From Thermodesulfobacterium hveragerdense DSM 12571 (GTDB lineage: Bacteria; Desulfobacterota; Thermodesulfobacteria; Thermodesulfobacteriales; Thermodesulfobacteriaceae): 64,000 bases of DNA. The position numbers were made by a program, and so were the translations under genes. The DNA lies in the NCBI RefSeq assembly GCF_000423845.1, contig NZ_AUIT01000003.1:1-64000 (forward strand), written 5' to 3'. Positions 34,501 to 43,693 of this stretch are shown here, piece by piece (the stretch's first letter is position 1; each line of letters opens with the position of its first letter). The notes beneath the pieces were generated by a model. That model was not told the DNA's origin and ran no database searches. It saw nothing but the letters and a program-made list of their open reading frames with translations.

Positions 34501-36824
34501 AGAGGTGTATGTCCTGAGAAGAACTCTAAAGCCTGTTCTACGGTAAGGTCTAACATTTCAGCGATGTTTTTTCCTCTCCATCTGACTTCTAAAATCTCTT
34601 CCCTAAATCGGGTACCATTACAAACCTCACAGGGGATGGTTAGGTCTGATAAAAATTGCATCTCTATTATCTCAAACCCAAGACCTTTGCACGCAGGACA
34701 CTGGGCATGTTCTGAGTTAAAAGAAAACCAAGTTTCAGCATATCCCAAACTTTTTGCGGTATTAGTACTTGCAAGGAGCTTCCTTAAATATACTATGATG
34801 TCTAAATAGGTTGCTACCACCGAGCGAGGGGACCGAGCTAGTGGTTCCTGAGTAAGGTATAACACCTGGTCGATCCGGTTGACTCCCTCAATCTTTTCAC
34901 AGGTCCTTAAAGGATGCTTATTCTTTGCGTCAACCAGCCCCTGGTAGATTACATCTTCTAAAAGGGTAGACTTACCAGACCCCGATACCCCTACGATACA
35001 GGTAATCGCTTTTAGCGGAAGAGAAAAGGAAAATCCTTTTAGATTGTTTTTCTTTGCTCCATAAAATCTGATAAAACCTGAGGGTTGAAAGTCGGGTAAA
35101 GAATACGTTCTTTTTTGGCTTATCTCGGTTAAAGCTTCTGCTGTAGGGGTGTTTGTGTTAAAAATTTTTTTGGGAGGTCCAAAAAATAAGAGATGACCTC
35201 CTTTTTCCCCTCCCTCTGGACCTAAATCTATCAGAAGGTCCGCTTGGGTAATGATCTCAGGATCATGCTCTACCACCACTACTGTATTTTTTTGAGAAAC
35301 CAATCTTTCAAGAAGTTTTAATACTTTTTGGGTATCTCTGGGATGAAGTCCAGTAGTTGGCTCATCTATCAAGTAAAGGGTTTCTACTAAGTTAGATGAA
35401 AGTGCTCTTGTCAGAAGACATCTGCTGGTTTCTCCCCCAGAAAGGGTTTTACTTGCTCGGCTAAGGGTAAGGTAGGAAAGGCCCACTTCTTCAAGATAGG
35501 AAAGACGTTTTAATATTTCCTTAGCCAGCCTTTCTTCTGCAGGCTGAGGTTTTTGTTCTAAAAAGTTTTGAATAAATTTAACCGCTTCTTTAATTTCTAA
35601 ACCGTAAAATTCTCCGATGTTTAATCCATTAATATAAAACATTAAAGCTTGAGGGTTAAACCTGGTTCCTTTACATACAGGACAGTTTACTTCTCTTCTT
35701 AGTTTTGAAAGAAGAATCCTTATATGGGGTTTATATCGCTTACTTTCAAGCCAGTCTATAAGCTCTTTAAGTCCGTACCAATCCCCTTCGCCCCAAAAGA
35801 TTTTTTGTTTAATTTCTTCAGGCAGGTCTTTAAAGGGAAGGTTTAAGTTTATGTTTTTAGTCCTTAAAAACTCTATCAGGTCCAGTTTTACCTCAAACAA
35901 AAAAGGAAAATCAAGGATAGGGATAGCGCCTTTGGTTGCAGGTTTTTCTGGATGTTTTACCAAGGCCTCAAAGTCTAAGACTAACAGGTTTCCAAACCCT
36001 TTGCATTCAGGGCAAGCCCCTAACGAGCTGTTAAACGAAAATAGATTGGGTGTTTTTTCAGGTATCTTAAGACCACACTGAGGACAGTTTTTTTCTTGGG
36101 TATAATATGCCTCTTCTCCGTAAATAGTTCTAACCTTGATCCATGGAGAGATTTTAAAACCAAGTTCTAAAGAGGATATAAGATCAAAGAGGTCTTTTTC
36201 CGTAGGCTTGAGTCTATGTATGATTAATTCTATTTCTTCAGGTACTTCTTCTATCTCGTCTATTTCACATACCTTTCCATCTAAAAAGACCCTTGAAAAT
36301 CCTGCAGCAAGTAGACCTTCTTTGAGGTGCTCAAAGCTTTCTTGTGGTTTTTGAGGAACTATGAGGTAGAGTGGTACCTGATAAAATTTTTCGATAATCT
36401 CTTTGGCTATAGCCTGTGGGGTTTGAGGTAGAAGGTATTTTTTACAGTTAGGACAAAAAGGAACCCCGCTGTAATAGTAGAGCATTTTAGTAAAGTGACT
36501 AATCTCAGTAAGGGTAGCTACCGTGGAACGTGAAGTTTTGATGCTATTACCCTGAGGAAAGGCCAAAGCTGGTGGGATGTTTAAGATAGCTTTAACCTTA
36601 GGTCTGGGGAGTTTTTCGAAAAACTGTCTTACATACGAAGAAAAAGTTTCTATATAACGTCTTTGGCCTTCGGCAAAAAGGGTGTCAAAAACTAAACTTG
36701 ATTTTCCAGCCCCAGAAACACCGGTGACTGCTGTTAAACTATAGAAAGGAAGTTTTAAACTAAACCCTTTGAGGTTATTTTGGTTAACCTCAAGAAGCTC
36801 GATAAACCTGTCTTGTCTTCTCAC
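31575..36824 (-). CDS. uvrA: Double-length excinuclease ABC subunit A (tandem UvrA)
   Basis: UvrA finds bulky DNA damage and loads UvrB. This chain of 1749 residues is nearly twice the usual 940 and contains four ABC ATPase modules. Walker A loops are GVSGAGKSS (about 36), and GVSGSGKST near 613, 965 and 1451. Signatures are LSGGETSR, LSGGEAQR, LSSGEAKR and LSGGEAQR. Each half also has its own zinc modules (CPACKGLGFE...CEVCNGTR; CPYCNGQGYE...CEYCGGKR). So two UvrA copies are fused head to tail, mimicking the normal UvrA dimer. Double-length UvrA is known from Chlamydia. The halves are diverged, and the first ATPase of the second half has Ser for Gly in its signature. Confidence 0.92.
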   Translation of the reverse strand: MRRQDRFIELLEVNQNNLKGFSLKLPFYSLTAVTGVSGAGKSSLVFDTLFAEGQRRYIETFSSYVRQFFEKLPRPKVKAILNIPPALAFPQGNSIKTSRSTVATLTEISHFTKMLYYYSGVPFCPNCKKYLLPQTPQAIAKEIIEKFYQVPLYLIVPQKPQESFEHLKEGLLAAGFSRVFLDGKVCEIDEIEEVPEEIELIIHRLKPTEKDLFDLISSLELGFKISPWIKVRTIYGEEAYYTQEKNCPQCGLKIPEKTPNLFSFNSSLGACPECKGFGNLLVLDFEALVKHPEKPATKGAIPILDFPFLFEVKLDLIEFLRTKNINLNLPFKDLPEEIKQKIFWGEGDWYGLKELIDWLESKRYKPHIRILLSKLRREVNCPVCKGTRFNPQALMFYINGLNIGEFYGLEIKEAVKFIQNFLEQKPQPAEERLAKEILKRLSYLEEVGLSYLTLSRASKTLSGGETSRCLLTRALSSNLVETLYLIDEPTTGLHPRDTQKVLKLLERLVSQKNTVVVVEHDPEIITQADLLIDLGPEGGEKGGHLLFFGPPKKIFNTNTPTAEALTEISQKRTYSLPDFQPSGFIRFYGAKKNNLKGFSFSLPLKAITCIVGVSGSGKSTLLEDVIYQGLVDAKNKHPLRTCEKIEGVNRIDQVLYLTQEPLARSPRSVVATYLDIIVYLRKLLASTNTAKSLGYAETWFSFNSEHAQCPACKGLGFEIIEMQFLSDLTIPCEVCNGTRFREEILEVRWRGKNIAEMLDLTVEQALEFFSGHTPLKKTLTLLKNLGIGYLKLGQPLSTLSGGEAQRLKIADLLSKIKGEKCLILLDEPTVGLHLKDIEKLICSLNYLKSLGHTVVIVEHHPEVILNSDWILELGPGGGEEGGELIFQGPLSEVIKNPEVQTQTSFYLREYLDGLNLKDKAEASKKYKYDEDLIKLRGVRHHNLKNIDLNLPRKQLIVITGVSGSGKSTLAFDVVFAEGQRRFLETLPTYLKQFFKLYEEIDYDLISGIPPTVALEQRSGELSPKSTVGTITEILPYLRLLYSKVSKAYCPKCERELKPHEPKELFDLALEFLKGEKASNITLLAPLVKHRKGIYKNLFDKLLANLYHKVRINGEFYNIPPIPALSRFKEYTIEVVLAQEIDWKEEWFEKIFYKGLELGKGEVLIKTDKREVLFSQKRTCSLCGISLPEPDPLLFAFNSKVGACPTCGGLGRLEEEPCPDCNGSRYRKEVFYYKINGISLPELSNLSLYKVKEFLEKLKFEGIQQKIAEELISETLSRLDYLIDLGVGYLTLGRSADTLSSGEAKRVRISAEIGSNLTGVAYILDEPTIGLHPKDTQKLIKVLKKLRDKGNTLIVVEHDEDTILASDFMVDLGPGGGKRGGQVLFRGPSKEFLRSSSPTAEVIKDQNRKTLKSFKRNPKEFLLLKEASLRNLKNITVSFPLNALTVVVGVSGSGKSTLLEECLYENLKRLLEGEKNGIHGLKNIENWEKIKRVYLVDHQPIGNTPKSTPATYVGVFTDIRKAFANTLLAKQRGYKEGRFSFNTKEGQCPYCNGQGYEKIEIKFLPAVYQKCEYCGGKRYNPETLEVLLKNKNIAEVLEMDFAEAVEFFSNYPSIRHKLNTLCDIGLDYLTLGQPSPTLSGGEAQRIKLAKEFIKSSQPGNLYLLDEPTTGLHIKDVEKLAELLQGLIQKGHTVIVIEHNLELIKWADWVVELGPEGGEKGGELLFQGPIEDFLKASTPTSKILKKYLQLT

Positions 36825-36870
36825 AAAAGTGCTGGTTTATTTATTCTCCTCTGATTTTTTCCATCCTTTC

Positions 36871-37203
36871 TTAGGCTTTTTTACATTCGATACAAAGGGT
36901 GGCCTCAGGTCTTGCAAGAAGCCTTTTTTCGTCTATTTCATCTCCGCAGGCTTCACATATTCCGTAGGTTCCGTCTTCTATTTTTTTTAGGGCTTTGTCA
37001 ATCTTCTTTAACAGTTTTTGTTCTCTGTCTCTTAGTCTTAACTCAAAAGCCAGATTACTTTCACGTGTGGCCTGGTCGATGGCGTCTGCTAAAGGTTCAT
37101 ACTCTTCCACCAACTCTTTTTTGGTTTCTAAAACATCCTTTAGAATTTCTTCTCGACGTTTTAGCAAAAGTTCTTTAAACATGGCTAATTTTTCCTTATC
37201 CAT
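36871..37203 (-). CDS. DksA/TraR-family zinc-finger protein
   Basis: A 110-residue protein with an N-terminal coiled coil (residues 1-75; LLLKRREEILKDVLETKKEL) and a C-terminal four-Cys zinc finger, CEACGDEID...CIECKKA, as in DksA. DksA-family proteins insert their coiled coil in the RNA polymerase secondary channel and, with ppGpp, retune rRNA and amino-acid promoters. The coiled-coil tip acidic pair (DAxxA type) reads PLADAIDQA, which keeps an Asp-Ala. Shorter than E. coli DksA (151). It follows moaC directly, sharing a base boundary, which is probably chance operon packing. Confidence 0.82.
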   Translation of the reverse strand: MDKEKLAMFKELLLKRREEILKDVLETKKELVEEYEPLADAIDQATRESNLAFELRLRDREQKLLKKIDKALKKIEDGTYGICEACGDEIDEKRLLARPEATLCIECKKA

Positions 37204-37703
37204 CAGAAATCCTCCTTTCCAGGTTGTTCTTCTAATACTACTTCACCACTTTTTCCACCGGTTTTATAAACCAACCTGATGTTGGTGATTTTGATGCGCT
37301 TATCAAGGGCTTTACACATATCATAAACGGTAAGAGCAGCAATGCTTACTGCGGTCAAGGCCTCCATCTCTACCCCGGTTTGTCCTACAGTCTTTACCAT
37401 CCCCTCGATTTCAAGCACATACCTTTCAGGAATAAACCTAAAATTAAGGTCTACCTTAGAGATGGGCAAAGGATGGCAAAGAGGTATAAGCTCAGAAGTC
37501 TTTTTAGCCCCTAAAATTCCTGCAACCTTAGCACAGGCTAAGAAATCTCCCTTAGGGATATCTTGGGATATCACCTTAGGGTAGATCTCTTCAGGAAAGA
37601 CTACCTCAGCTTTAGCTATGGCTATTCTCTCAGTCGCAGGTTTTCCTCCTACATCTACCATAAAAAGATTGCCTTGGGAGTCTAAATGGGTAAAATCAGC
37701 CAT
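37203..37703 (-). CDS. moaC: Cyclic pyranopterin monophosphate synthase MoaC
   Basis: MoaC closes the cyclic phosphate in the first stage of molybdopterin synthesis, after MoaA. The 166-residue protein has GDFLACAKVAGILGAKKTSELIPLCHPLPI (summarised: AGILGAKKT and LIPLCHPLPI), the GQTGVEMEALTAVS substrate motif, and AALTVYDMCKALDK near the end, all diagnostic. The pterin is needed by the tungsten aldehyde oxidoreductase encoded at 12886. The gene abuts dnaJ on one side and the dksA-like gene on the other. No other moa gene is visible here. Confidence 0.94.
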   Translation of the reverse strand: MADFTHLDSQGNLFMVDVGGKPATERIAIAKAEVVFPEEIYPKVISQDIPKGDFLACAKVAGILGAKKTSELIPLCHPLPISKVDLNFRFIPERYVLEIEGMVKTVGQTGVEMEALTAVSIAALTVYDMCKALDKRIKITNIRLVYKTGGKSGEVVLEEQPGKEDF

Positions 37704-38848
37704 TACCTACTTCCAAAAATAAACTTTTTCCAAAAACCTTCTTTTTTCTTTTTTTTCTCCTGTTGATATGGTTCTAACCTGTTGGTTGAACTGTCGATTT
37801 TTTCTTTTTCAGATATTTTCTTTAAAAGTTGTTTAGTTTCTTCACTAACATTATGGGGAAGCTCTACCTGTAGTCTTAGTATAAGATCTCCTTTTTTCTT
37901 AGTTTTAGGGTCAGGAAGTCCTTTATTTTCTATCACGAGTTCATCCCCTGGTTGACAACCTGGGGGTATCTTTACAGATAGCGTTTCTTTAAAAAAAGGG
38001 ATTTTAACTTCGTCTCCTAAAATTGCAGAAACAAAGTTTACCTTTAAAATTCCAACGAGGTTAGATTTTTCTCTGTAAAAAAGAGGATGTGGTTTGACTT
38101 TTACCCTAAGATAAAGGTCTCCTGGCCTACCTCCATAAAGCCCAGCCTCTCCCTCGCCGTAGATCCGTAAAATAGTCCCATCCTCTACCCCAGCAGGGAT
38201 AACTACCTTTATTTGCTTTTTCTTCCAAGCCCTTCCCGACCCGTTGCATTTCTTACAGATTTCTACATAAGTAGAACCTCTGCCTCTGCAATCTGGACAA
38301 GCATAAGCAATCCTAAAAAATCCTTCGGTGTAGGCAATTTTCCCTTTACCTTTACAGGTTTCACAAATCTTTAAACCTTTATCAGGATTATAGCCTAATC
38401 CTCCACAATCTTCACATAGGTCCAATTTTTCTATGTCAAGCGTAATTTCTTTATCTGTAAAAAGGTCCTCTAAGTCTACTGCTACTTCATATGAAAGGTC
38501 AGCTCCATCTCGAGGTCTAGTATGGCTTTTTTCTTCAAAGGTAAAACCAAAAAACTCCTCAAAAATGTCAGAAAATGTTTTGAAAATATCTCCTACATCT
38601 TCAAACCTTCTATGACCAGAAGAAGTAAGCCCTGAATAACCGTAAGTATCATAGATAGCTCTTTTTTCAGGGTCAGAAAGCACTTCATAGGCCTCGGAGA
38701 TTTCTTTGAATTTTTCTTCAGCCTCTTTATTTCCTGGGTTTTTATCGGGATGGTATTTAAGGGCAAGCCTTCTATAGGCTCTTTTTATCTCTTCCTGAGA
38801 GGCATTTCTTGGAACTCCTAAAATTTCATAAAAATCTTTGTAAGACAT
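37703..38848 (-). CDS. dnaJ: Chaperone protein DnaJ
   Basis: DnaJ delivers unfolded clients to DnaK and stimulates its ATPase. The 381 residues contain a J domain with the HPD tripeptide (YHPDKNPG, residues 31-38), a short Gly/Phe region ([17 protein letters not shown]) and four CxxCxGxG-type zinc repeats ([32 protein letters not shown]). The C-terminal substrate domain follows and a Lys-rich tail ends the chain. This is a full type I DnaJ. DnaK and GrpE are not nearby. The next gene, rpoZ, starts nine bases upstream. Confidence 0.94.
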   Translation of the reverse strand: MSYKDFYEILGVPRNASQEEIKRAYRRLALKYHPDKNPGNKEAEEKFKEISEAYEVLSDPEKRAIYDTYGYSGLTSSGHRRFEDVGDIFKTFSDIFEEFFGFTFEEKSHTRPRDGADLSYEVAVDLEDLFTDKEITLDIEKLDLCEDCGGLGYNPDKGLKICETCKGKGKIAYTEGFFRIAYACPDCRGRGSTYVEICKKCNGSGRAWKKKQIKVVIPAGVEDGTILRIYGEGEAGLYGGRPGDLYLRVKVKPHPLFYREKSNLVGILKVNFVSAILGDEVKIPFFKETLSVKIPPGCQPGDELVIENKGLPDPKTKKKGDLILRLQVELPHNVSEETKQLLKKISEKEKIDSSTNRLEPYQQEKKKKKEGFWKKFIFGSR

Positions 38849-38856
38849 CCTATCCT

Positions 38857-39123
38857 TTACTTAGAGGAACTTTTTTGCTTTAAGATCTCGGTTAGTTCGT
38901 AAGGAGAGGATGTTTTCTCTTTTTTACCAAGATGTTTTATGTTTTCAGTGGTAACCAATCCGGCGGCAATTTCTCTAAGGGCTAACACAATATCTTTGTT
39001 GTCTGCCTGTACAAGGGGTTCAGCCCCTTCTTTTAATTGTTTAACCCTTTCTATGGCTAAGTGTACCAATCTAAACCTGCCTGGTACTTTTTTTAGACAA
39101 TCTTCTATCGTAACCCTGGCCAT
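38857..39123 (-). CDS. rpoZ: RNA polymerase omega subunit
   Basis: An 88-residue protein starting [30 protein letters not shown], summarised by the RpoZ motifs ARVTIEDCL and [14 protein letters not shown], followed by [14 protein letters not shown]. Omega helps fold the beta-prime subunit and forms part of the ppGpp site. The family length is 70-100 residues. It starts after a plausible ribosome site and lies between dnaJ and the NifU-type gene in one leftward run. Confidence 0.9.
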   Translation of the reverse strand: MARVTIEDCLKKVPGRFRLVHLAIERVKQLKEGAEPLVQADNKDIVLALREIAAGLVTTENIKHLGKKEKTSSPYELTEILKQKSSSK

Positions 39124-39161
39124 ACCTTTATACCCCTTTTAGACTATTTTTAAAATATCAA

Positions 39162-39386
39162 TTAAACGGCTACTACTTCTGTTACCTCAGGGACCTCTTT
39201 TTTTAAGTATCTTTCGATACCCATTTTTAGGGTCATGGTAGACATGGGGCAAGAACCACAAGCACCTTTTAACCTAACCTTTACCACCCCTTCTGGAGTA
39301 ACCTCTACAAGCTCTACGTCTCCACCATCAGCCTGCAACATAGGCCTTACTTTAGCTAAGGCTTGTTCTACTGCATCTTTAATCAT
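39162..39386 (-). CDS. NifU C-terminal-domain iron-sulfur scaffold (Nfu-type)
   Basis: A 74-residue protein consisting only of the Nfu domain. [14 protein letters not shown] and [18 protein letters not shown] carry the CxxC that transiently binds a [4Fe-4S] cluster for delivery to apoproteins. The small size matches stand-alone Nfu proteins of thermophiles. It starts the leftward run opposite ilvD. A supply of clusters suits the many Fe-S enzymes of this genome. Confidence 0.9.
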   Translation of the reverse strand: MIKDAVEQALAKVRPMLQADGGDVELVEVTPEGVVKVRLKGACGSCPMSTMTLKMGIERYLKKEVPEVTEVVAV

Positions 39387-39435
39387 AAAAAATCCCCCTA
39401 ATAAAAATTTTTCTTAAAATTTAATACATTTTTTC

Positions 39436-39464
39436 TTGACAGCAAGGTTTAATTTCAATAAAAT
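39436..39464 (+). promoter_or_regulatory. Sigma-70 promoter of ilvD
   Basis: TTGACA (39436-39441), a 17-base spacer and TAAAAT (39459-39464) lie about 33 bases before the ilvD start codon. Both hexamers are near consensus. Confidence 0.65.
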
Positions 39465-39496
39465 AACAAAGATACCCATTAATAGTGGAGGACAAC

Positions 39497-41152
39497 ATGA
39501 GAAGCGATCGGATTAAAAAAGGAATAGAAAGGGCTCCCCATAGGTCTTTACTAAAAGCGTTAGGGTTTACAGACAACGAACTTAACAAGCCTCTTATAGG
39601 AATTGCTAATTCTTTTAACGAAATCATCCCAGGGCATATACACCTAAGACAGATCGTAGAGGCGGTTAAAGCTGGGGTAAGAGAAGCAGGGGGGGTGCCT
39701 GTTGAGTTTGGGGTCATAGGGGTTTGCGATGGGATCGCCATGAACCATGAAGGGATGTGCTATTCTCTTCCGAGTAGAGATATCATCGCAGACTCTATAG
39801 AAATCATGGCCCATGCCCATGCCTTTGATGGTCTGGTACTGGTTACAAGCTGTGATAAAATCACTCCTGGCATGATGATGGCAGCTTTTAGGGTAAACAT
39901 TCCCTCTATCCTGATAGCAGGTGGCCCCATGCTTACAGGAGTTTATAAAAAACAGAGGGTGAACCTTATTTCTGTGTTTGAAGCCATAGGAAAGGTTCAG
40001 AAAAAAGCCATGACAGAAGACGAGCTAAAAGAACTTGAGAGTTGTGCTTGTCCTACCTGCGGTTCCTGTGCGGGGATGTTTACTGCTAACTCGATGAATT
40101 GTTTATCTGAGGCTATAGGAATAGCTCTCCCAGGAAATGGAACTATTCCTGCTGTTTTTGCTGACCGTATCCGTTTAGCCAAAGAAACAGGGAAAAAAAT
40201 CGTAGAACTTGTAGAAAAGGGACTTGCCCCAAGAAAGATCATCAACAGAAAGTCTTTTGAAAACGCTATAGCCGTTGATATGGCACTTGGGTGTTCTACC
40301 AACACAGTCTTACATCTTATGGCTATAGCCAAAGAAGCCAAAGTAGATTTAGATTTAAAGGTGTTTGATGAGATTTCTAAAAAAACTCCAGTACTTGCTA
40401 AGCTTATTCCTGCCGGTTATCATAGCGTGGTAGATTTGCATTTTGCTGGAGGAATACCAGCGGTTTTAAAGGAGCTTTCTAAGTTGAACCTTATTCACCT
40501 GGATGTAAAGACAGTTTCAGGAAAAACATTAAAACAACTTTTAAAAGATGTAGAGGTGTTAGACAGGGAGGTTATAAGACCGGTAGAAAATCCCTACCAT
40601 AAAGAGGGAGGTATCGCTATTCTTTATGGAAATTTAGCCCCTGAGGGAGCGGTGGTTAAGACCAGTGCTGTTTTGCCTGAGATGTTAAAACATGTTGGTC
40701 CTGCAAGGGTTTTTGACTCTGAAGAAGAGGCCTATCAGGCTATCTTAGCCGGAAAGATTAAGAAAGGTGACGTTGTAGTCATAAGGTATGAAGGCCCTAA
40801 GGGTGGGCCTGGGATGAGAGAGATGCTTTCTCCTACTTCAGCCATAGTAGGAATGGGTTTGGGTGGTTCTGTAGCTCTTATTACCGACGGGAGATTTAGT
40901 GGAGGCACCCAAGGGGCTTGTATAGGACATGTGTCTCCTGAGGCTGCAGAGGGAGGCCCTATTGCTTTGGTTAAAGAAGGAGATTTGATAGAAATAGACA
41001 TACCCCAGAGAAAGCTTGAACTCAAAGTTTCAGAAAGAGAACTTGAGGAACGTAAGAAGAGATGGAAACCTTTGAAGAAAAAAGTAGAAGGAGTATTGAA
41101 AAAATATTATAGTTTAGTACAATCAAGTTCAAGAGGGGCTATATTAGAATGA
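39497..41152 (+). CDS. ilvD: Dihydroxy-acid dehydratase
   Basis: IlvD dehydrates the dihydroxy-acid precursors of valine, isoleucine and leucine using an Fe-S cluster. The 551-residue product (ATG at 39497 behind GTGGAGGA) has the cluster Cys in [20 protein letters not shown] and [18 protein letters not shown], shown here as [12 protein letters not shown]. It also has [10 protein letters not shown] and [15 protein letters not shown]. Motifs and length are complete. It has its own promoter and is followed, with an ATGA overlap, by an mla lipid-transport set that it probably co-transcribes. Confidence 0.95.
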   Translation: MRSDRIKKGIERAPHRSLLKALGFTDNELNKPLIGIANSFNEIIPGHIHLRQIVEAVKAGVREAGGVPVEFGVIGVCDGIAMNHEGMCYSLPSRDIIADSIEIMAHAHAFDGLVLVTSCDKITPGMMMAAFRVNIPSILIAGGPMLTGVYKKQRVNLISVFEAIGKVQKKAMTEDELKELESCACPTCGSCAGMFTANSMNCLSEAIGIALPGNGTIPAVFADRIRLAKETGKKIVELVEKGLAPRKIINRKSFENAIAVDMALGCSTNTVLHLMAIAKEAKVDLDLKVFDEISKKTPVLAKLIPAGYHSVVDLHFAGGIPAVLKELSKLNLIHLDVKTVSGKTLKQLLKDVEVLDREVIRPVENPYHKEGGIAILYGNLAPEGAVVKTSAVLPEMLKHVGPARVFDSEEEAYQAILAGKIKKGDVVVIRYEGPKGGPGMREMLSPTSAIVGMGLGGSVALITDGRFSGGTQGACIGHVSPEAAEGGPIALVKEGDLIEIDIPQRKLELKVSERELEERKKRWKPLKKKVEGVLKKYYSLVQSSSRGAILE

Positions 41153-41916
41153 ACATCTTAAGGTTCTTAGGAAAAAGTTTCCTTAAAGTTCTTGAAGATT
41201 CAGGGGGAATTTTCCTCTTTTTTCTAAAGAGTTTGATTTATTTTTTTACTCCCCCTTTTCGACTCAAGCATTTAATCAAACATATGGAATTTATAGGGGT
41301 TAAATCTTTTTTGGTAGTATTTCTTACCGCGCTTTTTTCTGGGATGGTTACAGCCTATCAGGTTAACATTGCCCTTGCCAAAGTAGGTTCTCAAAGTATT
41401 TTGGGTGGTGCTGTAGCTTTAACCCTTACTAGAGAGTTAGGTCCTGTGCTTACAGCCATCGTGGTGGTGGCAAGAGCGGGTTCTGCTATCTGTGCTGAGA
41501 TTGGAAGTATGAGGATTACAGAGCAGATAGATGCTTTAAAAATAATGGCTGTTAACCCGATTCAGTATCTCATCAGCCCAAGGCTTTGGGCTGCTATTTT
41601 AGTGGTACCCTTACTTACAGCCATAGCAGATTTGATTGGTATCGCCGGAGGTTATGTGGTAGGGGTTTTTTTGGTAAAAATAGACCCTGGGTTACTTACT
41701 GCCAGGATGACTGACATGGTAGAATTTAAAGACATCATGAGTGGTATCCTAAAATCTATCTTTTTTGGAGCTTTTTTGGTAAGTGTATGTGGATATAAGG
41801 GTTATAACGTAAGAGGAGGAGCTGAAGGGGTTGGAAGGGCTACTACCGAGGCGGTTGTGGTTTCTACCGTAGGTATTTTAGTGATGGATTACATCTTAAC
41901 TACCCTTTTCTTTTAG
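41149..41916 (+). CDS. mlaE: Phospholipid ABC transporter permease MlaE
   Basis: MlaE is the inner-membrane permease of the Mla system that moves phospholipids between inner and outer membranes. The 255 residues carry the family motifs: [42 protein letters not shown] (given here in parts), and [18 protein letters not shown]. About five membrane segments are seen. The start overlaps the ilvD stop. mlaF and mlaD follow in order; mlaB and mlaC are missing, as in many non-proteobacterial sets. Confidence 0.92.
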   Translation: MNILRFLGKSFLKVLEDSGGIFLFFLKSLIYFFTPPFRLKHLIKHMEFIGVKSFLVVFLTALFSGMVTAYQVNIALAKVGSQSILGGAVALTLTRELGPVLTAIVVVARAGSAICAEIGSMRITEQIDALKIMAVNPIQYLISPRLWAAILVVPLLTAIADLIGIAGGYVVGVFLVKIDPGLLTARMTDMVEFKDIMSGILKSIFFGAFLVSVCGYKGYNVRGGAEGVGRATTEAVVVSTVGILVMDYILTTLFF

Positions 41917-41924
41917 AGGTATAG

Positions 41925-42653
41925 ATGATAGTTATCAAGGGACTTAGGAAAAGTTTTAACGGATTTGAGGTGTTAAAAGGGGTAGACCTTGCCCTACCTG
42001 AAAACCATATCACTTTTATCATGGGACAAAGTGGTACAGGAAAGAGCGTTCTTTTGAAACATATAGTAGGTTTGATTAAGCCTGATGAAGGAGAGATCCG
42101 GTTTGAAAACCAGGATATAACCAAACTTTCAGAAAAGGAGCTACAAAAGGTTAGAAAAAACATAGGATTTTTATTTCAAGAAGGGGCTTTGTTTGATTCT
42201 ATGACTGTAGGAGAAAACGTGGCCTTTCCTTTAAAGGAACATTTTAAGTTAAGTGCTAAAGAAATCAAGTCTCAGGTAGAAGAACTATTAGACGCTGTAG
42301 GACTTCTTGCCTCAAAGGATAAATTCCCCTCTGAACTTTCAGGAGGTATGAAAAAAAGGGCAGCTTTGGCGAGAACCCTTGCCTTAAAACCTAAGGTTAT
42401 TCTTTTTGATGAACCCACCACCGGGCTTGACCCGATTTTGCAGGTTTCGATTTTACAACTCATAAAAGACATAAAAGAAAAATACCAGCTTACCTGTGCT
42501 ATCATAAGTCATGACGTAGCTTTAGCTTTAAAATTTGCAGATTATATCGCCTTTTTACATCAGGGTAGAATTTTAAAGTTTGGTACCCCTGATGAGATTA
42601 AGCAGGCAGAAGAAGAGTTTATTCAGAACTTTCTAAGAAGTGCTTTATTATAG
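41925..42653 (+). CDS. mlaF: Phospholipid ABC transporter ATPase MlaF
   Basis: The 242-residue ATPase that powers MlaE. Walker A is GQSGTGKS (about residues 34-41), the signature LSGGMKKRAALAR, Walker B VILFDEPTTGLD, and the switch His lies in ISHDVALA. LSGGM rather than LSGGQ is typical of MlaF/Mkl ATPases. It is eight bases after mlaE and 19 before mlaD, so one transcription unit. No C-terminal extension such as the E. coli regulatory tail is seen. Confidence 0.93.
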   Translation: MIVIKGLRKSFNGFEVLKGVDLALPENHITFIMGQSGTGKSVLLKHIVGLIKPDEGEIRFENQDITKLSEKELQKVRKNIGFLFQEGALFDSMTVGENVAFPLKEHFKLSAKEIKSQVEELLDAVGLLASKDKFPSELSGGMKKRAALARTLALKPKVILFDEPTTGLDPILQVSILQLIKDIKEKYQLTCAIISHDVALALKFADYIAFLHQGRILKFGTPDEIKQAEEEFIQNFLRSALL

Positions 42654-42672
42654 GCTATAAGGAGGTGAAAAC

Positions 42673-43689
42673 ATGGCAGTAAAAGGCTCTACTGAGATAA
42701 AAGTTGGTTTTTTTGTTTTTATAGGTATTTTAGCCCTCCTTTATCTTACCTTTAAGTTAGGAGAAGAGGCTTTTACTCCAAAGGATAGCTATAAGCTTTA
42801 TGCGGTTTTTGAAAACGTCTCAGGGCTTGCCAAAGGAGCCAAGATAGAGATGGCAGGGGTGAATATAGGGAAGGTAGGGAACATAGAGCTTACCCCTGAA
42901 GGAAAGGCTAAAGTAGAACTTTTAATCTATAGTAAATACAAAGTCCAGGAAGACGCAGAGGCTTATGTAAAAACTTATGGGGTATTAGGAGATAAATTTG
43001 TAGAGTTAAAGCCAGGATTTTCTAAGAACTATCTTAAGCCTGAAAGTATGATAGCCAATGCTCACAGTGCAGTCTCTGTGGATGATCTGTTGGCTAACAT
43101 CGGACCTACGGTAGAAGGGTTAAAAGAGCTTTTAGGTACTGAGGAAGGTAGACAAAACTTAAAGATTTTAGTAGCAAACATAAAAGAAGCCTCAGAAAGT
43201 TTCAAAGGTATCGCCGCTAAAATAGAGAAAGGGCAAGGTAGTTTAGGAAAATTGGTTACAGATGATAGTTTATATGTAAACCTCAAAGAGACTACAGATC
43301 ATCTAAAAGTCATAGCCAGACAAATAGAAAGCGGACAAGGGACCCTTGGAAAACTGGTTAAAGACGACCAACTTTACAAAACCCTTACCCAAACAGTGGC
43401 TAATTTAGAGAAGGTTTCAAAGAAACTTGAAAAAGGAGAGGGGACCTTAGGGAAACTGATCAATGACGAAAGTCTCTACAAAGAATTGAAACAAATATCT
43501 ACCAACCTAAAAGACATAACCGCACGGATAGAAAGAGGAGAAGGAACGTTAGGTAAACTTTTAAAAGATGATTCTCTTTATGTAGAGGCTAAAAAGACCC
43601 TTAGAAGTGTTAACAGAGCAGCCAAAGGGGTAGAAGAGCAGGTTCCTATCAGCGTAATGGGTACAGTAGCTGGAGCTGCGATGAAATAA
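42673..43689 (+). CDS. mlaD: MlaD-type MCE lipid-binding protein with four 34-residue repeats
   Basis: One N-terminal helix (about 11-27) anchors the protein; the MCE domain (about 38-115, VSGLAKGAKIEMAGVNIGKV) binds lipid as a hexameric ring in the periplasm. Beyond residue 185 come four units of exactly 34 residues, each with G-x-G-[ST]-L-G-K-L and an [ND]-[DE]-x-LY stretch (DNA starts near 43231, 43333, 43435, 43537). These predict amphipathic helices, perhaps a tunnel or tether. At 338 residues it is far longer than E. coli MlaD (183). GGAGG precedes the ATG. It ends convergent with the next gene, four bases apart. Confidence 0.9.
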   Translation: MAVKGSTEIKVGFFVFIGILALLYLTFKLGEEAFTPKDSYKLYAVFENVSGLAKGAKIEMAGVNIGKVGNIELTPEGKAKVELLIYSKYKVQEDAEAYVKTYGVLGDKFVELKPGFSKNYLKPESMIANAHSAVSVDDLLANIGPTVEGLKELLGTEEGRQNLKILVANIKEASESFKGIAAKIEKGQGSLGKLVTDDSLYVNLKETTDHLKVIARQIESGQGTLGKLVKDDQLYKTLTQTVANLEKVSKKLEKGEGTLGKLINDESLYKELKQISTNLKDITARIERGEGTLGKLLKDDSLYVEAKKTLRSVNRAAKGVEEQVPISVMGTVAGAAMK

Positions 43690-43693
43690 AGGG

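Noticed and set aside
43231-43600. Regular 102-base spacing resembling a repeat array
   Set aside because: The units are coding, lie in frame in mlaD and have diverged at the DNA level. There are no identical repeats with unique spacers, so it is not CRISPR.
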